NCBI GenBank assembly: GCA_023265785.1
Contig: JAHFSL010000147.1
Span: forward strand, 1-6,495
DNA from: Candidatus Coatesiibacteriota bacterium
Lineage (GTDB): Bacteria; Oederibacteriota; CAKKQC01
DNA length: 6,495 nt
Direction of reading: 5' to 3'
Part shown: in pieces, positions 1 to 4,992 of the stretch
Numbering within the stretch: the first letter of the stretch is position 1
Layout of the letters: each line of letters starts with the position of its first letter
Translations under genes and position numbers: made by a program
Notes under the pieces: model-generated
The model's input: only the letters and a program-made list of their open reading frames with translations
What the model was told of the DNA's origin: nothing
Databases searched by the model: none

Positions 1-654
1 CCCGCGGTCGCGCTGCAGCCCGCGAAGGTGGCGGCGCCGGCGCCCGCACCTGCGCCCAAGCCGTTGGCAGCCGCGCCGGTCCCGGCGAAGCCCGCGCCCA
101 AGCCCGTTGCCGTGGCGCCCGCGCCTGCACCCAAGGTTGTCGCGGTCGCGCCTGCGCCCAAGCCCGTGGCGCCCGCCCCGGCACCCAAGCCGCCGGCGCC
201 CGCGCCCGTGGCCGCGCCGGTTCCCGCACCCGCCCCGGCGCCTGCGCCTGCACCGGTCGCCGCACCGGCGCCCAAGCCGGTTGCGGCCGTCCAACCCGCC
301 GGTCTTCCCTCCGGCAGCATTTCCCTGGCCGACGCCAAGGCCCTCTTTGACACCGGCAAGGCCCTCTTCGTGGATGCCCGGCTGTCCAACGGGTATGTGT
401 TCGGCCATGTGCCGGGCTCCGTCAACCTGCCGTCCTCCTCATTTGACGCGGCCTTCGCGCTCAAGGGCGCGGCGCTCTCCCACGACCTCAAGCTGGTCGT
501 GTATTGCGCGGACGCCCATGGCCCCGAGGCCGAGGCGGCGTACCTCGATCTGACGCGCCGCGGGTTTGCCAATGCGGTGAAGATGCCCGAGGGATGGAAC
601 GGCTGGTCCGCCGCGGGCTATCCCAAGGAACGGGGGTTCGGCACGGCCCACTGA
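1..654 (+). CDS. Rhodanese-like domain protein with Ala/Pro/Lys-rich linker (5' end outside window)
   Basis: The frame is open from base 1 and ends at TGA 652-654, leaving 217 visible residues; the true start lies upstream. A GTG at 28 is in frame but sits inside the repetitive stretch and has no Shine-Dalgarno sequence, so it is probably not the start. The first ~100 residues are low-complexity Ala/Pro with repeated PAPKP and PVAAP units. From about base 310 a single rhodanese domain follows: the FVDAR strand, then GHVPGSVNLP, then VVYC with the candidate catalytic Cys at codon 505-507, and a C-terminal GFANAVKMPEGWNGW-AAGYP segment typical of the fold. Rhodanese domains carry sulfane sulfur on this Cys. 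The loop after Cys (ADAHGP) lacks the usual Gly-x-Arg pattern, so sulfurtransferase activity is uncertain. The linker resembles TonB-type periplasm-spanning segments, suggesting an N-terminal membrane anchor or signal upstream; this is inference. Confidence 0.85.
   Translation, partial: PAVALQPAKVAAPAPAPAPKPLAAAPVPAKPAPKPVAVAPAPAPKVVAVAPAPKPVAPAPAPKPPAPAPVAAPVPAPAPAPAPAPVAAPAPKPVAAVQPAGLPSGSISLADAKALFDTGKALFVDARLSNGYVFGHVPGSVNLPSSSFDAAFALKGAALSHDLKLVVYCADAHGPEAEAAYLDLTRRGFANAVKMPEGWNGWSAAGYPKERGFGTAH
28..291 (+). repeat. In-frame low-complexity Ala/Pro/Lys coding repeat
   Basis: This stretch of degenerate GCG/CCC/GCC codons encodes alternating Ala-Pro with periodic Pro-Lys. The hexamer CCCAAG (Pro-Lys) recurs at 55, 97, 130, 157, 184 and 271, always in the rhodanese gene's frame, at spacings of 42, 33, 27, 27 and 87 bp. 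Four of those five intervals lie between 27 and 42 bp, so the periodicity is loose rather than that of an exact tandem repeat. It likely forms an extended, stiff, positively charged polyproline-type linker. Such tracts are prone to length change between strains. Confidence 0.8.
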
Positions 655-655
655 C

Positions 656-663
656 GGGAGGAG
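656..663 (+). promoter_or_regulatory. Shine-Dalgarno of the Nudix gene
   Basis: GGGAGGAG begins one base after the rhodanese stop codon and ends 4 bases before the GTG at 668. It is the strongest ribosome-binding match seen in the window and it fixes the GTG start of the Nudix gene. Confidence 0.7.
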
Positions 664-667
664 CGGC

Positions 668-1099
668 GTGCCCAAACCGGTCACGCCGCTCCTGACCGTG
701 GACCTCCTGATCGAGGTGCGCGGCAGGAGGGGCATCGTCCTCGTCCGGCGCCGGCACCGACCGCATGGCTGGGCCCTGCCCGGCGGATTCGTGGATCGGG
801 GTGAGACCGTCGAGCATGCAGCCCTGCGTGAGGCGCGCGAAGAGACCGGATTGGCGGTCCACCGGCTCCGCCAGTTCGCGGCCTACTCCGACCCCCGGCG
901 CGACCCCCGGGGACATACGGTCTCCGTCGTGTTCACCGCGGAGGCGTCAGGAGCGCCCCGCGGCGCGGACGATGCGGAAGAGGCGAACGTCTTTGCGCCG
1001 GACCGATTCCCTCGGCCCATCGTGTTCGACCACGGGCGGATCCTGCGGGACTGGAAACGGTGGAAACGCATGGGCCGCAGGCCTGCCCGGACCGGCTGA
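668..1099 (+). CDS. Nudix hydrolase, ADP-ribose pyrophosphatase-like
   Basis: This 143-residue protein starts at GTG 668, placed by the Shine-Dalgarno just upstream. A complete Nudix box lies at residues 40-62 and matches GX5EX7REUXEEXGU exactly: G40, E46, R54-E55, E58-E59, G61-L62. It therefore has the Mg-binding glutamates needed to hydrolyse a nucleoside diphosphate linked to another group. Before the box is RPHGWALPGGF; after it comes AAYSDPRRDPRGHTVSVVF and a C-terminal IVFDHGRILRDW. From memory these resemble small archaeal and bacterial ADP-ribose pyrophosphatases (COG1051 type), so ADP-ribose is the favoured substrate; a related nucleotide sugar or oxidised nucleotide is possible. No signal peptide or membrane segment is seen, so it should be cytoplasmic. 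It lies 13 bp after the rhodanese gene, probably cotranscribed, and its stop abuts the stop of the opposing kinase gene. Confidence 0.93.
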   Translation: MPKPVTPLLTVDLLIEVRGRRGIVLVRRRHRPHGWALPGGFVDRGETVEHAALREAREETGLAVHRLRQFAAYSDPRRDPRGHTVSVVFTAEASGAPRGADDAEEANVFAPDRFPRPIVFDHGRILRDWKRWKRMGRRPARTG

Positions 1100-1102
1100 T
1101 CA
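1097..1102. other. Abutting convergent stop codons in palindrome TGATCA
   Basis: The Nudix gene ends with TGA at 1097-1099 on the plus strand. The minus-strand kinase gene ends with TGA reading 1102-1100. Together they form the palindrome TGATCA with no base between the coding regions. No hairpin with a U-tract is visible here, so any terminator for either transcript would have to lie inside the opposing gene or be factor-dependent. Confidence 0.9.
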
Positions 1103-1795
1103 ACCGCCGAGCAGGACCAGCACCAGCCAGCCACCCGCCGGCACGGCCAGGTTGTCCATGCCCCGGATCGAGACGGCCTCCAGGGCGGTCATCACCAGCG
1201 TCGCGCCCGCCAGCGGCAGGGCGCCAGCCGCCGGCGACCGGCCGGTGAGGGCCATGGCGGCGGCCCCCGCCGCCGCGGCTACCAGCAGGAAGGCCGCCGA
1301 GCCCTCCAGGCTCTTGGTCTCGCCGGCCGGAGTCCGGTAACGGTGGCGGCCCCACGCCTTGCCGACGATCGCGGCGGCGGCATCCCCGTAGGTAACGGCA
1401 GCCAGGGGCACGGCGTACGCAACGGGGGTGGCACGCGCCACCACGAACAGGAGGCCGATGGCGAGGGCAAAGTAGAATTCGCCCAGGGATTCGAGCCGGC
1501 GGGAATCCCCGAACCCGTAGAGCGACTCAAATACGCGGCCGGCGGGCGTCAGCCGGGTCCACACGACGACCAGCGAGGCGGCGCCGGCCAGGACCAGCAC
1601 GGGCCAGGTGTGAACAAAGAGGTGCGGAAAGGTGAGGGCCAGCGTGCCCGTCGTCATGTGCACCAGCTTGCGGACCAGTTCGCCGGGAAGGATCAGCGTC
1701 CGCCGCCCCAGGAGGATGAGCCCATGCAGGATGATGGCCGCGCCCAGCACCATGGTGATGCCCAGGCCCGGCGCCGGCATCGTGGCCGGCGTCAT
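1100..1795 (-). CDS. Polyprenol/dolichol/phytol-type membrane kinase (SEC59/COG0170-like)
   Basis: This is a 231-residue, hydrophobic multi-spanning protein. An early RKLVHMTTGTLAL segment (residues 42-54) is typical of this family. The core is TYGDAAAAIVGKAWGRHRY (135-153) followed by TKSLEGSAAF (160-169): the GD..A...G..GRH and KSLEG motifs linked to CTP-dependent phosphorylation of dolichol, phytol and similar lipid alcohols. The C-terminus has E206 and GMDNLAVP (212-219), also a family signature. The role is likely phosphorylation of a polyprenol, phytol-like alcohol or diacylglycerol at the inner membrane; the substrate cannot be told from sequence. Such proteins are sometimes named phosphatidate cytidylyltransferase, which is a weaker fit here. 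The frame is open to 1966, but the extra 57 residues overlap aroD and are not hydrophobic. ATG 1795, 7 bp after the aroD stop with a GGGTAGGG box, is the better start. It is probably cotranscribed with aroD. Confidence 0.85.
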   Translation of the reverse strand: MTPATMPAPGLGITMVLGAAIILHGLILLGRRTLILPGELVRKLVHMTTGTLALTFPHLFVHTWPVLVLAGAASLVVVWTRLTPAGRVFESLYGFGDSRRLESLGEFYFALAIGLLFVVARATPVAYAVPLAAVTYGDAAAAIVGKAWGRHRYRTPAGETKSLEGSAAFLLVAAAAGAAAMALTGRSPAAGALPLAGATLVMTALEAVSIRGMDNLAVPAGGWLVLVLLGG

Positions 1796-1800
1796 GCGCG

Positions 1801-1808
1801 CCCTACCC
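1801..1808 (-). promoter_or_regulatory. Likely ribosome-binding site of the kinase gene, overlapping the aroD stop
   Basis: Read on the minus strand, GGGTAGGG covers the last codon and TAG stop of aroD. It lies 5 bases before the ATG at 1795. It is a moderate Shine-Dalgarno match that supports this short start and suggests translation of the kinase is coupled to aroD termination. Confidence 0.45.
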
Positions 1809-2543
1809 GAGTCGGAATTGGCGGAAGGCGGCCTTGAGGTCGGTGATCGTGGGGATGCCCGGCGCGGCGGAAACGCGACCGGCGCCGGGGAGCGCGCCGT
1901 AGAGGAGCGCGGACCGGCAAAAAGAGCCCATGACGCGGGAGAGCAGGGCGTGGGGCCCCATGGCAAACGCGGCGATGGGCCAGCCGGGCCGCTCGGAGAG
2001 CAGGGAGAGCAGGCGCAGGACCTCCACGGGTGTCCGCGCCATCGTCACGACCTTGACCACGTCCGCGCCCTTGGCCTTGGCCAACTGGGCCAGCGCGACC
2101 AGCCGCCCCAGCGAGGGCGTGGATTGGAAGTGGTGGTACGAAACGATGATGGTGATCCCGGCCTTCCGTGCCGCCGTGACGACCGCGGGCAGGGCCAGGC
2201 TGGACAGTTCGATGTCCACGGCGTGCACGTGGGGGACGATCGCGCACAAAACCGCTTCGCGGCGCTTTTCGTCCGCGGCGGCGCCCTCGTGCGAGGAGCC
2301 CCCTTCGCGGGAGGGCCGCAGGGTGGCGATGACCGGCAGAGGGGACCGGCGCGCGGCCTTGCGCGCGGTCTCGACCAGCCGGTCGTCGGGCAGGTGCGCG
2401 AGGTAGTCGAGCCGAAATTCGGCGAGGTCGGCGCCCGCGCGCCGGGCGGCGGCCGGTTGGCCCGGGACCTGCGGACCGGTGATGGCCGCGACCAGTCTGG
2501 GCGTCTCGCCGATCCTCACCCGGCCGATGGAAATCGCAGGCAT
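1803..2543 (-). CDS. aroD: Type I 3-dehydroquinate dehydratase
   Basis: This 246-residue TIM-barrel enzyme of the shikimate pathway converts 3-dehydroquinate to 3-dehydroshikimate in the cytoplasm through a Schiff base. The expected residues are visible: EFRLD (E42, R44), TLRPSREGG (R76, E80), VDIELS (D110, E112), the general-base His in SYHHF (H137) and the Schiff-base Lys in VVKVVTMA (K164). H137 and K164 are 27 apart, as in the Salmonella enzyme (H143/K170). FAMGPHALLSR (R203) matches the later substrate-binding Arg region. The C-terminal loop normally reads SAPGQ; here it is AAPGI (226-230), so the Ser and Gln that contact substrate are replaced by Ala and Ile, with a short PGAG insertion before it. 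ATG 2543 has AAAGGA 10 bases upstream. The kinase gene follows after 7 bp. The family call is firm; full activity is slightly less certain because of the altered loop. Confidence 0.92.
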   Translation of the reverse strand: MPAISIGRVRIGETPRLVAAITGPQVPGQPAAARRAGADLAEFRLDYLAHLPDDRLVETARKAARRSPLPVIATLRPSREGGSSHEGAAADEKRREAVLCAIVPHVHAVDIELSSLALPAVVTAARKAGITIIVSYHHFQSTPSLGRLVALAQLAKAKGADVVKVVTMARTPVEVLRLLSLLSERPGWPIAAFAMGPHALLSRVMGSFCRSALLYGALPGAGRVSAAPGIPTITDLKAAFRQFRLG

Positions 2544-2553
2544 GTCGTTGATG

Positions 2554-2559
2554 TCCTTT
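2554..2559 (-). promoter_or_regulatory. Shine-Dalgarno of aroD
   Basis: AAAGGA on the minus strand lies 10 bases before the ATG at 2543. The spacing is slightly long but acceptable, and this supports the chosen aroD start. Confidence 0.5.
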
Positions 2560-2572
2560 GGCGGTGCCCGCC
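2560..2572. repeat. Short perfect inverted repeat GGCGG-tgc-CCGCC
   Basis: Two 5-base arms are separated by 3 bases in the divergent spacer, immediately upstream of the aroD ribosome-binding site. It could be a small operator or a hairpin in the aroD leader. In DNA this GC-rich such a short repeat can easily arise by chance. Confidence 0.25.
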
Positions 2573-2601
2573 TTGTGCGCCTGAATATGATCCTCTAGCA
2601 T
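2573..2601 (+). promoter_or_regulatory. Weak sigma70-like promoter candidate for the GT-C operon
   Basis: TTGTGC (2573-2578) and TAGCAT (2596-2601) are separated by 17 bases. They match the TTGACA and TATAAT consensus at 3 and 4 of 6 positions. Transcription would begin around 2608, leaving a very short leader before the GTG at 2620. The match is poor and may be chance. Confidence 0.18.
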
Positions 2602-2623
2602 GAAGTACCGGTCAAGTCCGTGA
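2600..2623 (+). other. Possible seven-codon upstream ORF (MKYRSSP) overlapping the GT-C start
   Basis: An ATG at 2600 opens a seven-codon frame ending in TGA at 2621-2623. That stop overlaps the GTG start of the large membrane gene in a GTGA junction, the same arrangement as between the two large genes. No Shine-Dalgarno precedes it, so translation is unproven and coincidence is likely. Confidence 0.15.
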
Positions 2624-4992
2624 AACTTCCCCGCGCCCTCGAACTCGTGCTGGTCGCCTACGGGGCGTTCGCCCTCCTGCACGCGTTCTACCTCGAGAAC
2701 CCGCTCCGCCCCGCCGCGGTGGCGGCGTGTTTCGCACCCACCCTGCCGCCGGCCCGCCACGCATGGCCGAATGTCACCGAACGGCTGGGCCGGCTCTGGC
2801 GCGGCCACGCGGCGGCCGCCGCTGTTCTGGTGGGCGCCCTGGGGTCGGGACTGGTGGTGCTGGATTGGATGATCCCGTTGCACTCCGCAGGCGGCGAATC
2901 GGCCATGTTTGGACTCGGTCTGGGTCTGGGTGCCGCCATCCTCGGTTGGCTGGGTGCGGGCCTGGTCGGGCTGTGGGGCCAGGGTCTGGCCATGGCGGTG
3001 GTGGGTTGCGGGGGGGCCCTGTCGTGGAGACGGCGCGCCGTGATTCGCCGCGCCGGCCCCCGCGCATCCGGATCGGCGGGACGCTGGCTCATCCTTTCCG
3101 TCGGCGCCGCGGCCGCGCTCAATCTCGCCCTTGTCCCCGCCGCCTGGATTGTCGCCACGCACTGGAGCGGGGAGCATCCCCTGTTTGCCGTGGGCGGGGC
3201 GTGCGTATGGGTGGGAGCCATCCTCGTGCCCTGGCTGGTGGGGTCCGTCCGCTGGTCCCACGGGAGCGGCCAGGTGACGCGGGGCCGCTGGACCGATGGC
3301 TGGCTCGTGCTGGCGCTGTCCGTTGAAATCTGGCTGGCGATCCTCCTGCAGGCGGTCATGGGCGAAGCCCCCGAGCGCTTCTACGACGCGCAGGTGTACC
3401 ACCTGGCGCTCCCCTCCCTGTTTGCCATGGTCCACAAGGTGACGGGCTTGCCGGAGCTCCTGCATGCGGCCTTTCCCGCCGGGGGTCCCATGGTATACGG
3501 CTGGCTCTGGCTCCTGGGCGGGGAGGCGGCCGCACGGGCCTGGCGGCTGTGGTTGCTGGGTCTGACCACATGGCTGGTGTACCGCCTGGCCAGCCGGGAT
3601 GGCGGGGAGCGGGAGGGGGTGACGGCTGCCGCCCTCTTCCTGACCTGTCCGCTTGCGGCGCTGAACGCGATGCAGACCACTCCTGACCTCGAACTGTGTT
3701 TTGCGGTGTTTCTCGCCCTGCTGGCGGCGCGGACGCTCGGGGGAACGCGCCGGGCCGCCGTGACCGGGGCGCTGGCGGGACTGGCCTGGTCGCTCAAGAT
3801 CACCACCCTGTTCTTTCTCCCGGGCCTTCTGGCCGCCGCGGCGACCGGGCGCCGGGGTCGGGGGCCGTGGCTCCGCGCGGTCAGGGCCTTCGGGCTGGTC
3901 GCCGCGTGCTGGGTGGCGCCGTGGTGGGCCCGCGATGCCGTCATCTACGGCAATCCCGTCTACCCCTATGCCCAGGCGGCCTTCCCCTCGGGGCGTCAAT
4001 GGGTGCCGGCGCGGCGGCTCCAGTTCGAGGGGCAGGCGTCGGGCCGGGCTCTGGAGGGGCGGGGGGAAACCCCGCGCCTTCCCTGGCGACTATTTTTTGG
4101 GCGGACCAGCGAGAATTTCCTGGGGCCCGCGCTCCTGCTGGCCCTTCCGGTGGCGATCCTGTATCCTCCGTCCGGCGGAACGGCACTCGCTGCGGGCTTC
4201 GTGGGAGCGAGCGCACTGGCGACCTGGATTGTCTTTTCCAATGTTCTGCGGTACGCGCTTCCCGCGTGGGGCCTGCTGGGCATCTTTGCATCGGCAGGAG
4301 TCTGGCGGCTGGGTGGGAAACGGCCCTGGCTGGCGCGGGCAGTGCTCCTCGTCCTGGTCATGATCGGGGCGTCCAATCTGGGGGCCTCGCTGGAAATTTC
4401 CCATCACATGATGGATCCCACCGATTTCCTGGCGGGTCGGGAATCGGGCGGGCAATTCCTGGATCGCCACATGATCAACGGGTACGTTTCCGTGGCGGGA
4501 GGATTCCGGCTCCCGCCGGATTCTCATGCCCGGGTCATGCTGGTGGGGGAGACCCGCGGCCTCTACTGGGACGTGCCGTTCATCAACCACAGCGTCTACG
4601 ACGTGGAGGCCTTTGAGGAGGCCCTGCGCGCCAGCCGCGACCCGGCCCAATTCGCGAAGCGTCTCCGCCAGCGCGCCACGCACCTGTTCTTCAACGACCG
4701 GGAGTCCTCCCGGCTGAAGTTCCGGTTCGCCTACCCGATCCTGGAGTTCACGCCCCGCGAGCGCCTCCTCCTGGACGGGCTGGCGGCCCGCTGGCTGGAC
4801 GAGACGGCCGACGATGGCCGGTTCTGCCGCCTGTTCTCCCTGCGGCGTACGGCGCGCACGGTGGGTCCGGGTCCGCGGCCGCCGCTGACCTTTGATGCCC
4901 AGACCCTGCGCAATGAATTCGAGGGCGTGTCCACAATCACCTGGCAGGGCGGCGGCCAAATCCAGCTGATCAAGAACGCGGTGGAGCAGTGA
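2620..4992 (+). CDS. GT-C-type polytopic membrane glycosyltransferase-like protein (first paralogue)
   Basis: This is a 790-residue protein. An in-frame TAG at 2596 leaves GTG 2620 as the first start, giving an N-terminal hydrophobic helix (about 8-25); no good Shine-Dalgarno is seen. Roughly six membrane segments fill residues 1-250. Next come FYDAQVYHLALP with D256, a loop Asp in TTPDLELCF (D356), GLAWSLKITTLFF (K393) and GNPVYPYAQAAFPSG (N445). These resemble bacterial GT-C (GT39/ArnT-like) enzymes, in which an Asp in an extracytoplasmic loop is catalytic and the donor is a polyprenyl-phosphate sugar. The last membrane segment ends near residue 590. Residues 590-790 look soluble and probably periplasmic, including VMLVGETRGLYWDVPF and a THLFFNDRES segment, as often seen at the C-terminus of this group. 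The acceptor and sugar are unknown. The next gene overlaps by 4 bp and is a probable paralogue. It could instead be a non-catalytic family member. Confidence 0.75.
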   Translation: MKLPRALELVLVAYGAFALLHAFYLENPLRPAAVAACFAPTLPPARHAWPNVTERLGRLWRGHAAAAAVLVGALGSGLVVLDWMIPLHSAGGESAMFGLGLGLGAAILGWLGAGLVGLWGQGLAMAVVGCGGALSWRRRAVIRRAGPRASGSAGRWLILSVGAAAALNLALVPAAWIVATHWSGEHPLFAVGGACVWVGAILVPWLVGSVRWSHGSGQVTRGRWTDGWLVLALSVEIWLAILLQAVMGEAPERFYDAQVYHLALPSLFAMVHKVTGLPELLHAAFPAGGPMVYGWLWLLGGEAAARAWRLWLLGLTTWLVYRLASRDGGEREGVTAAALFLTCPLAALNAMQTTPDLELCFAVFLALLAARTLGGTRRAAVTGALAGLAWSLKITTLFFLPGLLAAAATGRRGRGPWLRAVRAFGLVAACWVAPWWARDAVIYGNPVYPYAQAAFPSGRQWVPARRLQFEGQASGRALEGRGETPRLPWRLFFGRTSENFLGPALLLALPVAILYPPSGGTALAAGFVGASALATWIVFSNVLRYALPAWGLLGIFASAGVWRLGGKRPWLARAVLLVLVMIGASNLGASLEISHHMMDPTDFLAGRESGGQFLDRHMINGYVSVAGGFRLPPDSHARVMLVGETRGLYWDVPFINHSVYDVEAFEEALRASRDPAQFAKRLRQRATHLFFNDRESSRLKFRFAYPILEFTPRERLLLDGLAARWLDETADDGRFCRLFSLRRTARTVGPGPRPPLTFDAQTLRNEFEGVSTITWQGGGQIQLIKNAVEQ
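4989..4992 (+). other. GTGA stop/start overlap between the two GT-C genes
   Basis: The first GT-C gene ends in TGA at 4990-4992 and a GTG at 4989-4991 opens the second frame. GGAG at 4983-4986 is only 2 bases from this GTG but 11 from an alternative GTG at 4998. Initiation may therefore rely on coupling, or begin at 4998 or 5001. Confidence 0.6.

Larger units (their letters stand above)
2544..2619. promoter_or_regulatory. Divergent intergenic region between aroD and the GT-C gene pair
   Basis: These 76 bases are the only divergent spacer in the window, so promoters for both the aroD-kinase pair (leftward) and the GT-C pair (rightward) should lie here or just inside the genes. The stretch around 2580-2608 is clearly AT-richer than the surrounding coding sequence, as expected for promoter DNA. 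No convincing consensus promoter can be named. Confidence 0.5.

Noticed and set aside
28..30. GTG considered as the start of the rhodanese gene
   Set aside because: The frame is open from base 1 with the same Ala/Pro-rich composition and no ribosome-binding site precedes the GTG, so the gene most likely starts upstream of the window.
1077..1086. Palindrome GCAGGCCTGC near the end of the Nudix gene, considered as a terminator
   Set aside because: It has no loop and no following T-run and lies inside the coding region, so it does not look like an intrinsic terminator.
1796..1966. An upstream extension of the kinase frame with an ATG at 1966
   Set aside because: It would overlap aroD by more than 160 bases and add a Pro/Ser/Arg-rich tail with no family similarity. 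ATG 1795 with an adjacent GGGTAGGG box fits better.
1632..2603. A 323-codon plus-strand frame across the kinase and aroD genes
   Set aside because: It is the shadow of two genes with strong family motifs on the minus strand, and its product is low-complexity Gly/Arg-rich.
1792..3999. A 735-codon open frame on the minus strand, antisense to the first GT-C gene and running in another frame through aroD
   Set aside because: Its translation is charged, Pro/Arg/Gly/His-rich and without domain signatures, as expected from high-GC third-position bias. The opposite frame has clear GT-C motifs and aroD is well supported.
3696..4616. A 306-codon plus-strand frame inside the first GT-C gene
   Set aside because: It is an out-of-frame reading with Gly/Arg/Pro-rich composition; the overlapping frame carries the conserved NPVYP motif and hydrophobic helices.
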